Source: an uncultured Slackia sp.
Lineage (GTDB): Bacteria > Actinomycetota > Coriobacteriia > Coriobacteriales > Eggerthellaceae
NCBI GenBank assembly: GCA_934646845.1
Contig: CAKUEV010000013.1
Coordinates: forward strand, 1 to 20,083
Direction: 5' to 3'
Length of the DNA stretch: 20,083 nucleotides
Positions 8,039 to 16,925 of the stretch are shown here, in pieces (the first letter of the stretch is position 1; each line of letters starts with the position of its first letter). The translations under genes and the position numbers were made by a program. Below the pieces are notes generated by a model, which was given only the letters and a program-made list of their open reading frames with translations, was not told where the DNA came from and made no database searches.

Positions 8039-9469
8039 ATGCTGTCAATCGAAAGAAAATCTCTCGAATCGCTTGCCGCTCTCGCGCTGTTCACCTTCGC
8101 GTTTCTGGGAAGCGAGTTTTTCTTCGACAGGCGCATGGGCACGCTTCTGCCAGCAGAAGGCGTCGTAGGCGCGCAGGCGCTTATCTTGGGAGCAAGCGTT
8201 GTGGGCTTTCTCGCCTTCGCAGCGCTCTCGAAACTTCCGCGCGCGCAGGCATGGGTACCCTTCACCGAAACCGCAGGCGCCATCGCGTGCCTCATCGCCG
8301 TCCTCATGCTCGATGACGCCACCGCACTGCAAGTTGCCGGATGCGCAGGCTTCTTCTTTTTGGGGTGCGCAGGGGCGGAAGCCCATTGGAACATGGCACG
8401 CGCATTCGAGGGAAGCCCATCACTCGCTAAGGGCACAGGTTCCGCCTATGCAGCAGGCATTCTGTTGCAATTCGCGAACAACCAATTCATTCCCACGGGC
8501 GCATGGGAAGTCGCCATGCTGTGTGCAGGAGCCGCGGCGCTAGGAGCGCTGCTCTTCTTCACGCGCGACGACGCCAACGCCGAACGCCATGGGGAAAACG
8601 CTTGCACGTCGGAAAACGCCAACACGACGACAAGTCCCAGCACAACGGAAAATGTCCAGCCCTTGAACCGCGCGCTCTGGTCGGTTGCTTTGGTCGCGAT
8701 TCTGGCCTGCCTGTTTTCAACGCTCGACGGCGTAACCACGCTTTCCGACGCGCAAGGCTCCATCGCGGTCGACGAATGGCCGCGCCTCTTTTTGGCGGCA
8801 AGCGGCCTTGTAGCGGGCATCGTATTCGACATTCGCGAACGCCGTTATATGGGATTCGTCATGTTCGGCGTTATGCTGCTGTCGATTATTTCCATTCTGG
8901 CCGTCGAGGCTGGTGCAAGCCCCGTTATTGGGCTCATCGTGTTCTTCTTCAGCTCGGGCTTCTTCGTGACATTCTTCACCACCATGTTCCTGCAGCTCGC
9001 GCCGCGCATGCGCACGCCGCAGCTGTGGGCGGGCATGGGTCGCGCTGCGAACAACGTGTGCGCGTTCACCATTTCGGGCGCCTCGCTCGCACTGACGCAG
9101 GCGGGCGTCGTTGCCGTCATGATTGCCTCAATTGTACTGTTTATGCTGGCCAGTACCGCATTCATTGGAGCCGGGCTGTTCCGCTTGCCCCCGACCGCGC
9201 GCGAACGCGAGGTTACCGAAGCCGGCCTCGCCGCCGAAAGCGCGCCTTCCGCCGAAGAGCTGCAGGCGGAATTCATCGCCCGATACGGCCTCACACCACG
9301 CGAGACCGACGTGCTGCGCGCCGTGGCTTGCGACGAGCGCCCTCTCAAACAAATTGCCGATGATCTGGGAATTTCGCTTCGCATGGTGCAGCGTCACCTC
9401 ACGAACATCTACGAGAAAACAGACACGCAAACGCGCACTGGGCTCACGAAAGAGTTCATGGGAAAATAG
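8039..9469 (+). CDS. Membrane-embedded LuxR-family transcriptional regulator (476 aa)
   Basis: The protein joins a transporter-like integral membrane region of roughly ten to twelve hydrophobic helices (residues 10-400, split by a polar Thr/Asn-rich loop near 185-225) to a LuxR/NarL-type helix-turn-helix at 414-474 (YGLTPRETDVLRAVACDE, then QIADDLGISLRMVQRHLTNI). This architecture is common in Eggerthellaceae, where many such regulators sit next to the genes they control; they presumably sense a small molecule in the membrane and bind DNA from the inner face. The ATG follows GAGG with 7-bp spacing. It diverges from the giant surface protein, the most obvious candidate target. The ligand is unknown. 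No terminator was seen before the next gene 131 bp on, so partial read-through into it is possible. Confidence 0.88.
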   Translation: MLSIERKSLESLAALALFTFAFLGSEFFFDRRMGTLLPAEGVVGAQALILGASVVGFLAFAALSKLPRAQAWVPFTETAGAIACLIAVLMLDDATALQVAGCAGFFFLGCAGAEAHWNMARAFEGSPSLAKGTGSAYAAGILLQFANNQFIPTGAWEVAMLCAGAAALGALLFFTRDDANAERHGENACTSENANTTTSPSTTENVQPLNRALWSVALVAILACLFSTLDGVTTLSDAQGSIAVDEWPRLFLAASGLVAGIVFDIRERRYMGFVMFGVMLLSIISILAVEAGASPVIGLIVFFFSSGFFVTFFTTMFLQLAPRMRTPQLWAGMGRAANNVCAFTISGASLALTQAGVVAVMIASIVLFMLASTAFIGAGLFRLPPTAREREVTEAGLAAESAPSAEELQAEFIARYGLTPRETDVLRAVACDERPLKQIADDLGISLRMVQRHLTNIYEKTDTQTRTGLTKEFMGK

Positions 9470-9544
9470 TCTCGATCGCGCGCGAAGAAACTCAACCCCT
9501 CCCTCCGAGACGTATTCGCCTAAAGGGAGTACAATGGAGGCCGT

Positions 9545-9574
9545 TTGGAAAGCCGCGCAACGCGCGACTATAGC
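9545..9574 (+). promoter_or_regulatory. Putative sigma-70-type promoter of the dimethylargininase gene
   Basis: TTGGAA (9545-9550), an 18-bp spacer and TATAGC (9569-9574) predict a start near 9581, leaving a leader of about 20 nt that contains the AGAGAGGAA ribosome site. Both boxes match the consensus at four of six positions. Confidence 0.45.
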
Positions 9575-9600
9575 CACGTTCGCAGAGAGAGGAACTTTCC

Positions 9601-10377
9601 ATGGCTAAGTTTTCCCACGTTATTGTCCGCCGCCCTGGCAAATCGCTGTGCGACGGCATCACCAGCGCACCTGAGCTGGGCAAGCCGATTTACGAGAAGG
9701 CGATTGAGCAGCACGACGCCTACATCGAGGCCCTGAAGCAGTGTGGCGTAGACGTTACCGTGCTTCCCGCAATGGAAGAGTATCCCGACAGCTGCTTCGT
9801 CGAGGACACCGCCGTTATTACCCGCTGCGGCGCCATCATCGACAACCCAGGCGCTGGCACCCGCAATGGCGAGGCTAAGGAGATGGAGCCCACCATTCGC
9901 CAGTTCTTCGACGACGATCACATCGCCCACATCACCGCTCCTGGCACGCTCGAGGGCGGCGACGTCATGATGGTCGGCGATCACTTCTATGTAGGCCGTT
10001 CTGCCCGCACCAACGAAGAGGGCATTCGCCAGTTCATCGAGATTCTCGAGGGCTGGGGCCTTTCGGGCAGCGAAGTTCCGCTGGAGTACGTGCTGCACCT
10101 GAAGACCGGCGTGAATTACCTGGAAGACAACAACATGCTGGTTTCCGGCGAGTTCAAGACCAAGCCCGACTTCGAGAAATACAACAAGGTTGAAATTCCC
10201 GAGGACGAGGCCTACGCCGCCAACTGCATCTGGGTCAACGGCACCGTCATCGTGCCCGAGGGCTATCCCACCGTGCTCAAGGCCGTGCAGGATCTGGGCT
10301 ACAAGACGCTCACCGTTGACACGTCCGAGTATCGCAAGATCGACGGCGGCCTGAGCTGCCTGAGCCTGCGCTTCTAA
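9601..10377 (+). CDS. ddaH: N(G),N(G)-dimethylarginine dimethylaminohydrolase (dimethylargininase)
   Basis: A 258-aa cytosolic member of the guanidino-group-modifying (amidinotransferase/deiminase) superfamily. DDAH enzymes hydrolyse methylated arginines to citrulline and methylamines. Family landmarks are clear: PDSCFVEDTAV (62-72), LEGGDV with Glu118, LHLKTG with His166, and C-terminal DGGLSCLSLRF with the nucleophile Cys253. These align with Glu114, His162 and Cys249 of the Pseudomonas enzyme with a constant offset of four, and the length is nearly the same as that 254-aa protein. The start has a good AGAGAGGAA site. It seems to be a single-gene unit with its own promoter and terminator. 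A related activity (arginine deiminase-like, or on another guanidine) is possible; the triad alone does not settle the substrate. Confidence 0.88.
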   Translation: MAKFSHVIVRRPGKSLCDGITSAPELGKPIYEKAIEQHDAYIEALKQCGVDVTVLPAMEEYPDSCFVEDTAVITRCGAIIDNPGAGTRNGEAKEMEPTIRQFFDDDHIAHITAPGTLEGGDVMMVGDHFYVGRSARTNEEGIRQFIEILEGWGLSGSEVPLEYVLHLKTGVNYLEDNNMLVSGEFKTKPDFEKYNKVEIPEDEAYAANCIWVNGTVIVPEGYPTVLKAVQDLGYKTLTVDTSEYRKIDGGLSCLSLRF

Positions 10378-10420
10378 TTCGCGCAGCGCATTCGCAAACG
10401 CGCCATTCACGCACATGCAC

Positions 10421-10450
10421 AAAGGGAGTCGAGCAATCGGCTCCCTTTTT
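10421..10450 (+). terminator. Intrinsic terminator of the dimethylargininase gene
   Basis: An AAGGGAG / CTCCCTT stem with a 12-base loop runs into TTTTT, about 45 bp after the stop codon. Confidence 0.85.
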
Positions 10451-10464
10451 ATGTATGCAGGCCA

Positions 10465-10560
10465 TTTATGCAAGCGCATGCATCGAACAGTCTAGCGAGC
10501 AGATTTATGCGTTCGCGTAAATTGAGCCCAAATACGTTGCGTTTTATGCGTACGCATAAA
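10465..10560. repeat. Three TTTATGC dyad sites at exact 39-bp spacing
   Basis: TTTATGC starts at 10465, 10504 and 10543. Each opens an 18-bp dyad of decreasing perfection: TTTATGCGTACGCATAAA (10543, perfect), TTTATGCGTTCGCGTAAA (10504, one arm change) and TTTATGCAAGCGCATGCA (10465, inner ATGC/GCAT only). The rest of the 39-bp units is not similar, so this is repeated sites rather than a tandem duplication. Confidence 0.6.
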
Positions 10561-10568
10561 ACGCAACG
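10535..10568. promoter_or_regulatory. Perfect 34-bp palindrome in a convergent gap
   Basis: Two 17-base arms (CGTTGCGTTTTATGCGT and its reverse complement) meet without spacer, 8 bp beyond the ecfT stop codon. No T-run follows on either strand, so a standard terminator is doubtful. It may be a protein-binding site, or an RNA hairpin protecting the 3' end of the transporter mRNA. Confidence 0.6.
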
Positions 10569-10575
10569 ACGCCAA

Positions 10576-11322
10576 CTAAAATGCAACACCCAGTGCAATA
10601 AGCGCTACGCAGAGCGCGAATGCCGCATAATCGCGCGCGGCGTACGGGTAGCGCCTATACGAGCTTTCTCGCGTGCGCAGATAGAAGCCGCGCTGCTCGG
10701 CCGCAAGCGCCGTGGCATCGGTTTTGCTCACCGACGAAAGCAGCAGCGGCACGCACAAAGGCAGCATGAGCCGCAGCTTCTTGAGCGGATTTTTCGTGTC
10801 GTACTCCACGCCGCGCGCCGTTTGCGCCTCCATGATGGCGTTCATTTCCTGCGAGAAAATGGGCACAAAGCGCAGTGCCGTGGTGAAGGTGAACGCATAG
10901 CGGTACGGAATATGCAGCTTTTCGACGCACGCGTTCGCGAAATCGGTCAGCGGCGTGACCATGAGCATGAGCAGAAGCGGCGTTGCCGCTCCAAGCAGCC
11001 GCAAGCACGCCTTGCTGCCCGTGATAAGGCCCTCGTCAGTCGCGAATCCGAGCACGGGCGTGCCTGCGCGCATGAAAAATACCTGCAGCAAAAACAGAAT
11101 GAGCGCGAGCGGCACGAGCAGCTTCATAAGCGCAACCAGACGATTGGCGACGCCGGCATATGCGCCCATGAACAGGGTAAACGCGAGCAATCCAACGAGC
11201 ATGACATAGGAACTCGACAGAAACGTCGCCGCGATAATCGCCGCTGCAAGCGCCACTTTCGCCACGGGATGCAGCTTGTGCAACGCCGTGTTGCCCGGCG
11301 CATAATCAATCACGTTAAGCAC
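10576..11322 (-). CDS. ecfT: ECF transporter transmembrane component EcfT
   Basis: EcfT is the membrane scaffold of energy-coupling-factor importers; it joins the ATPases to the substrate-binding S component. The protein (248 aa from this start) begins LNVIDYAPGNTALHKLHPVAK, a typical EcfT opening, has hydrophobic segments near 23-55, 62-84, 105-124 and 230-248, and carries the two short cytoplasmic coupling motifs: ARG at 169-171 and a variant QRG at 210-212. I chose the GTG at 11322, which overlaps the ATPase stop by 8 bp and follows AAGGAG with about 10-bp spacing; a GTG at 11313 is possible. The longer ATG-initiated frame runs into the ATPase gene and is unlikely. It is the last gene of the operon and has no tryptophan. 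Confidence 0.88.
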   Translation of the reverse strand: MLNVIDYAPGNTALHKLHPVAKVALAAAIIAATFLSSSYVMLVGLLAFTLFMGAYAGVANRLVALMKLLVPLALILFLLQVFFMRAGTPVLGFATDEGLITGSKACLRLLGAATPLLLMLMVTPLTDFANACVEKLHIPYRYAFTFTTALRFVPIFSQEMNAIMEAQTARGVEYDTKNPLKKLRLMLPLCVPLLLSSVSKTDATALAAEQRGFYLRTRESSYRRYPYAARDYAAFALCVALIALGVAF

Positions 11323-13126
11323 GACGAGCCAGCTCCTTCGCAACGGCAACGATATCGGCAACTTCGGAAAGCCCCGAAAACGCCGGCGACACTTCGGCCG
11401 CGAGTTTTTCCGCAAGCGCGATGGCCTGGGGCGGCTCGACGCAGGCGTGCTGCATAAGACCGGCGTTCGCGAACACCTGGGCGCACGTGCCGCTTCCTAG
11501 AATTTCGCCGTTCGCCATAACCACCAGACGATCGGCGAAATCGCTCACCACTTCCATGTCGTGGCACACCATGACCACCGCACTGCCACGGGCCGCGATA
11601 TCGCGCACGGTTTCCATAACCGTCATGCATTCACGATAGTCCAAACCACTTGTAGGCTCGTCAAGCACGACAACCTGCGGCTCGCCCACCACCACCGACG
11701 CAAGCGCCACCATTTGGCGCTGGCCGCGCGATAGCGAAAACGGCGCTTCATCGAGCGGAAGGCCGAATCGCTCGCACGTAGCCTTCGCGCGCGCAGCCGC
11801 TTCATCTGCTGAAACCCCTTGGAGCAGCAGTCCGAACGCAACCTCGTCGAGCACGGTGTCTTTGCAAATTTGACGATCGGGGTTTTGGAACAACGTGGCC
11901 CCGTGCCGTGCAATGTGGCTCGTGGGAACTTCGCGCGTATTCAGCCCCGCAACAACCACATTGCCCTCGGCTGGTTTGAGCAAACCGTTGAGCAACTTGG
12001 TGAGCGTGGTTTTGCCCGCGCCGTTCTGGCCGACGATGCCGACGATTTCACCAGGGAATACCTCAAAATCGAGCGATCGCACCGATGCGCCACCGCCTGG
12101 ATACGAATAGCCCACACCTTCGAAGCGAACCACTGGTTCGCCAGCGTGCGCGGGCGATGGGGCAACAACGACGGGATCGCCGTCAATCAACGAGTCGCAA
12201 ATCATCGCATTCGAAAGCACATTCGACGCAGCAGACGCCGCGCACACCCCTTCGGCATCGGCACCACGCACGCCTGCGCCTACAACGCGGGCAACAAGCG
12301 CCGCCGCCTCGTCAACGGAAAGCGCCGGATTGCCCGCCTCGCACAGCTCCTCCGCCGCGAGAGAGTTCGACACACGGGCGACGCGCGGGCTGTCAACGCC
12401 AATAGAGCGAAGCTGCTCGCCATGAGCAAACACTTCGCGAGGCGTACCATCGAGTATCAATTTTCCCTGGTCGAGCACAACTACGCGACCGCAGTATTGC
12501 GAGAGCAGTGCAACCTTCTGCTCGATTACCACCACAGTGATGCCGGCTGAACGGTTCACCTCGCGCAATGTTTCGAACACGAGCGTCGAAGACGCCGGGT
12601 CGAGCGCCGCCGTGGGTTCATCGAGCACCAGCACGCGCGGACGCAGTGCAAGAATGGCGGCAATGGCCACCTTCTGCTTCTGGCCGCCCGAAAGCGTGGC
12701 AATTTCGCGATCGCGCAAATCTTCGATACCCACTGTTTCCAGCGCCTGTTGCATGCGCGCGGGAATTTCTTCGTGCGGCACGCCGAAGTTCTCCAACCCG
12801 AACAGCAGCTCATCGCGCACATTCGACGCAACAAACTGGGCGTCGATATCTTGCAACACGCTTCCCACCAGGCGCGACACGTCGGTCAGGGTAACCTCGC
12901 ACGTGTCGCGCCCATCAACCAGGCATGCGCCGTACAGCTCGCCCGCGAAGTGGTGCGGCACGGCGCCCGACATCACAGCCGCCAACGTCGACTTGCCGGC
13001 ACCCGATGGGCCGATAATACCCACGAACTCGCCCTTAGCCACAGCGAGCGATGCGTGTTCGAGCGCGCAACGCTGCGCACCGGAATACGTGAACGTCACA
13101 TCTTTGACTTCAATGATCGAATTCAT
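11315..13126 (-). CDS. ecfA: Fused double ATPase of an ECF transporter (EcfA-EcfA')
   Basis: A 603-aa tandem ABC ATPase that powers the importer by ATP hydrolysis at the inner membrane face. Domain 1: Walker A GPSGAGKST (39-47), signature LSGGQ (145-149), Walker B VLVLDEP with Glu170, and VIEQK around 201-204, where the usual switch histidine is replaced by Gln203. A linker of about 100 residues (240-330) follows. Domain 2: Walker A GQNGAGKTT (366-374), FQNPD Q-loop (413-417), altered signature LSRGQ (465-469), Walker B VVVLDEP with Glu490, and a normal VCHDME switch. The ATG follows AAAGGG. Two-domain fusions of this kind are common in actinobacterial ECF systems. It lies 83 bp after the S-component gene and overlaps ecfT. 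No tryptophan occurs in the protein. Confidence 0.92.
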   Translation of the reverse strand: MNSIIEVKDVTFTYSGAQRCALEHASLAVAKGEFVGIIGPSGAGKSTLAAVMSGAVPHHFAGELYGACLVDGRDTCEVTLTDVSRLVGSVLQDIDAQFVASNVRDELLFGLENFGVPHEEIPARMQQALETVGIEDLRDREIATLSGGQKQKVAIAAILALRPRVLVLDEPTAALDPASSTLVFETLREVNRSAGITVVVIEQKVALLSQYCGRVVVLDQGKLILDGTPREVFAHGEQLRSIGVDSPRVARVSNSLAAEELCEAGNPALSVDEAAALVARVVGAGVRGADAEGVCAASAASNVLSNAMICDSLIDGDPVVVAPSPAHAGEPVVRFEGVGYSYPGGGASVRSLDFEVFPGEIVGIVGQNGAGKTTLTKLLNGLLKPAEGNVVVAGLNTREVPTSHIARHGATLFQNPDRQICKDTVLDEVAFGLLLQGVSADEAAARAKATCERFGLPLDEAPFSLSRGQRQMVALASVVVGEPQVVVLDEPTSGLDYRECMTVMETVRDIAARGSAVVMVCHDMEVVSDFADRLVVMANGEILGSGTCAQVFANAGLMQHACVEPPQAIALAEKLAAEVSPAFSGLSEVADIVAVAKELARRA

Positions 13127-13209
13127 GGCTGCCCTTTCAGAAACCCATATATGAATGGATACTTCGTTGCTCTTAGAAACTTGCTAACTTCTTGAAATGC
13201 TTGAAGTAA

Positions 13210-13782
13210 TTAATCTTCGACCTTCAGGGCCTTCTTGATGGGCAGGTACAGCGCCTGGCACAGGATGGCGTTGAACACGGCGGTGGCGATGATAACCGGC
13301 AGCATGGCGGCGGCAAGCTCGCCCACAACGCCGATCATGGCCATCTTAATAACCATGAAAATGCAGCCGGAAAGGACCGTGGTCACGAACGTACCTACCA
13401 GGGGAATAACTTTCTTCGCGGGAGTGTTCATGCCGAACTTCACGATGAGCGCCATAACCACAGCGGCAACGCCTTCGGCCGCGAAATCGATGAACGGCGA
13501 CGTGGTGGTAATTTGAATGACGGCCGCAGAAATAAGGCCGATGACCAGGGCTTGGCCAATATTCGGACGCACGACCAAAATAGTGAGGCAGAACGCCGAG
13601 ATAATGAACTCAGGCGAAATCATGCCGCCCGTGGCGCCGGAAATCGCCTTGCCCACAAACATATTCAGAATGAAGCCAGCCGCAAGCAGAATGGCGAGCA
13701 GCACGAGCGCTTTGATGTCGAGCTTCCCGCGATCGACGGTTGCAACGGTGCGGGGCTGGGCGGTGGTAACATTTTCAGACAT
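13210..13782 (-). CDS. ECF transporter S component, predicted tryptophan-specific
   Basis: A 190-aa integral membrane protein with about six hydrophobic helices (for example ALVLLAILLAAGFILNMFV, MISPEFIISAFCLTILVV, LVIGLISAAVIQITTT and LPVIIATAVFNAILC), the size and topology of S components that bind the substrate for an ECF module. The TTTSP after the third helix resembles the LTT-x-P region of TrpP-type proteins, from memory only. The ATG at 13782 has AGGA 8 bp upstream; an ATG three codons earlier abuts AGG too closely. It is the first structural gene after the Trp leader-peptide attenuator and is followed by the ATPase and EcfT genes, so the substrate is inferred from regulation to be tryptophan or a Trp precursor. 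The protein contains no tryptophan. Confidence 0.8.
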   Translation of the reverse strand: MSENVTTAQPRTVATVDRGKLDIKALVLLAILLAAGFILNMFVGKAISGATGGMISPEFIISAFCLTILVVRPNIGQALVIGLISAAVIQITTTSPFIDFAAEGVAAVVMALIVKFGMNTPAKKVIPLVGTFVTTVLSGCIFMVIKMAMIGVVGELAAAMLPVIIATAVFNAILCQALYLPIKKALKVED

Positions 13783-13829
13783 GAGATGCATCCTTTCGGG
13801 AGGAACCCGTCGACGCCCCCGTTAACGCC

Positions 13830-13860
13830 ACCTGTTAAACGCTACGAGCATTTAACAGGT
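13830..13860 (-). repeat. REP-like hairpin repeat, copy 1
   Basis: Minus-strand RNA forms a 14-bp stem from ACCTGTTAAATGCT and AGCGTTTAACAGGT (one U-G pair) with a CGT loop. It sits in the transporter mRNA between the attenuator terminator and the S-component start. The same element occurs three more times at 19426-19649. Confidence 0.8.
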
Positions 13861-13977
13861 CGAGGGGCGGGTTGAGAAACAGGTTGAATGAGTGTTTGTT
13901 CAAAGAGGTGGCGGCGCGTGATGCGAATGCGGTCGGTGCCTTTTGCCGGCGGCGCCGCAGGAAAGTTCGGCGCATAC

Positions 13978-14005
13978 AAAAAGGCCCTCGGTCTAACCGA
14001 GGGCC
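13978..14005 (-). terminator. Attenuator terminator of the tryptophan leader
   Basis: On the minus strand GGCCCTCGGT, loop TAG, ACCGAGGGCC forms a perfect 10-bp GC-rich stem followed directly by TTTTT. It begins 34 nt after the leader-peptide stop codon and about 200 nt upstream of the S-component start, where a regulated early terminator is expected. Confidence 0.9.
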
Positions 14006-14070
14006 CCTGTTCACCAAACTATAAAAGGCGTGAGGAACTCACAGTCGACCGACCGTATTCGCACCACGCC
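14006..14070 (-). promoter_or_regulatory. Alternative-pairing segments of the Trp attenuator
   Basis: Read on the minus strand, GGCGTG (14070-14065), which overlaps the last Trp codon and the Arg codon, is complementary to CACGCC (14032-14027): a candidate 1:2 pairing. CCTCAC (14035-14030), which overlaps that second segment, can instead pair with GTG...AGG (14014-14006), abutting the 5' arm of the terminator: a candidate antiterminator. TCGGTC near the end of the leader peptide also matches GACCGA in the terminator's 3' arm. A ribosome stalled at the Trp codons would mask the first segment. The exact antiterminator fold is my inference and was not computed. Confidence 0.55.
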
Positions 14071-14107
14071 ACCACCAGTTCATGAGGTTGTTCTGAGCGT
14101 TCTTCAT
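14039..14107 (-). CDS. Tryptophan leader peptide (22 aa, Trp-Trp-Trp)
   Basis: A 22-codon frame starts at ATG 14107 after a strong AAAGGAG site and contains NLMNWWWRGAN, with three consecutive TGG codons at positions 11-13; it ends with TGA at 14039. This is the classic form of actinobacterial trp leader peptides, where ribosome stalling at Trp codons under tryptophan shortage sets the fold of the downstream RNA. A terminator follows immediately and the ECF transporter genes follow that, rather than trp biosynthetic genes. Function is as a sensor of charged tRNA-Trp; the peptide itself is probably not needed. Three Trp in 22 residues is very unlikely by chance. Confidence 0.9.
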   Translation of the reverse strand: MKNAQNNLMNWWWRGANTVGRL

Positions 14108-14169
14108 GCTGGTGGCTCCTTTCGGAAAATCGTTTGCTGCGGCATTGCGCCGCGCTTTCGTTGCCACGC

Positions 14170-14197
14170 ACTATATCACACTAAAGCACGATAGCAA
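14170..14197 (-). promoter_or_regulatory. Promoter of the leader peptide/ECF transporter operon
   Basis: On the minus strand TTGCTA (14197-14192), a 16-bp spacer and TATAGT (14175-14170) give a good sigma-70-type promoter. The predicted start near 14163 would make a terminated leader RNA of about 185 nt ending at the T-run at 13978. Confidence 0.65.
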
Positions 14198-14683
14198 TAA
14201 GAATTTCGTGAATTATGTCTTGCCCGCACTTCGCTCGCGCATTCCCAGGCATAATAGCCAACGTTGTTTTTAACCGCGCTTTATTCGATCGCATATCGAT
14301 TGCGCCCAAGAGCCTTGGCGGCTCGGTGAATGCGGATTGACTCCCCGCTTCCCCATGTAACTCGCCCGGGGCTCCGCACACGACGATTGGCCTCACATGG
14401 CGGGTTGTTCTCGCGTTTCGCGCAACAATCCAAAAGAAATGGCATACAAGGCTGGCACCTCGCCCGCCTGACTTTCGCTGCGGCTTTACGCCGCTTGGCA
14501 CTTTGCGACTTTTTGGCCGTAGCTCTCGCACGTCGCCCTGCGACTGCGAACGCAACGTCCACCATGCCCGCAGAAACGGCTGCGCACGCACCCCTTTCGC
14601 CCGCATGCCCGCTCGCCTCGTGCTACGTGCGACCTCGCATTCAATTCGCATCGCGTTAAAGCACCTGACCAAAGGAGCACGTC
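14198..14683 (+). other. Long structured leader region of the helicase gene
   Basis: About 490 bp lies between the divergent transporter promoter and the helicase start, with no convincing gene. A CATAAT at 14250-14255 is a possible -10 without a good -35; if real, the leader would be about 420 nt. The region has several hairpins: GCGG...CCGC with CCCCG/CGGGG inside (about 14331-14386), a long stem at 14403-14431 (GGTTGTT / AACAATCC with inner CGCG-TTT-CGCG), and GCGGC/GCCGC near 14480. No known riboswitch was recognised. Confidence 0.4.
14671..14677 (+). promoter_or_regulatory. Ribosome binding site that fixes an ATT start codon
   Basis: AAAGGAG is followed after six bases by ATT (14684). 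An in-frame TGA at 14666 rules out any start further upstream, and the first in-frame GTG (14789) would delete the helicase Q motif, so the site points to ATT. Confidence 0.75.
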
Positions 14684-16804
<2,121 letters not shown>

Positions 16805-16820
16805 GCAATAGCAAAACCAA

Positions 16821-16852
16821 AACGGAGGCTCCCTGCGGGCCTCCGTTTTTTT
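16821..16852 (+). terminator. Intrinsic terminator of the helicase gene
   Basis: The stem AACGGAGGC / GCCTCCGTT with a nine-base loop runs into seven T's, 16 bp after the stop codon. Confidence 0.92.
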
Positions 16853-16925
16853 CTGCGCAATTTCGCCCCAAATCAACCGAGTTCATGACGCCCATCGACA
16901 TGCAGCCTATGTCAGCACCTTTCCC

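Noticed and set aside
13978..14005. This hairpin as an ordinary terminator of an upstream gene
   Set aside because: The only minus-strand frame before it is the 22-codon Trp leader, so it serves the leader as an attenuator rather than a normal gene end.
14300..14440. Possible small structured RNA gene (SRP RNA, 6S or similar)
   Set aside because: The stems are visible, but the conserved SRP GGAA/GCAG tetraloop region and the 6S bubble are not, and no separate promoter or terminator was seen.
14330..14659. A 109-codon plus-strand frame upstream of the helicase
   Set aside because: No ribosome site before its ATG, an irregular composition and overlap with the structured leader; more likely non-coding.
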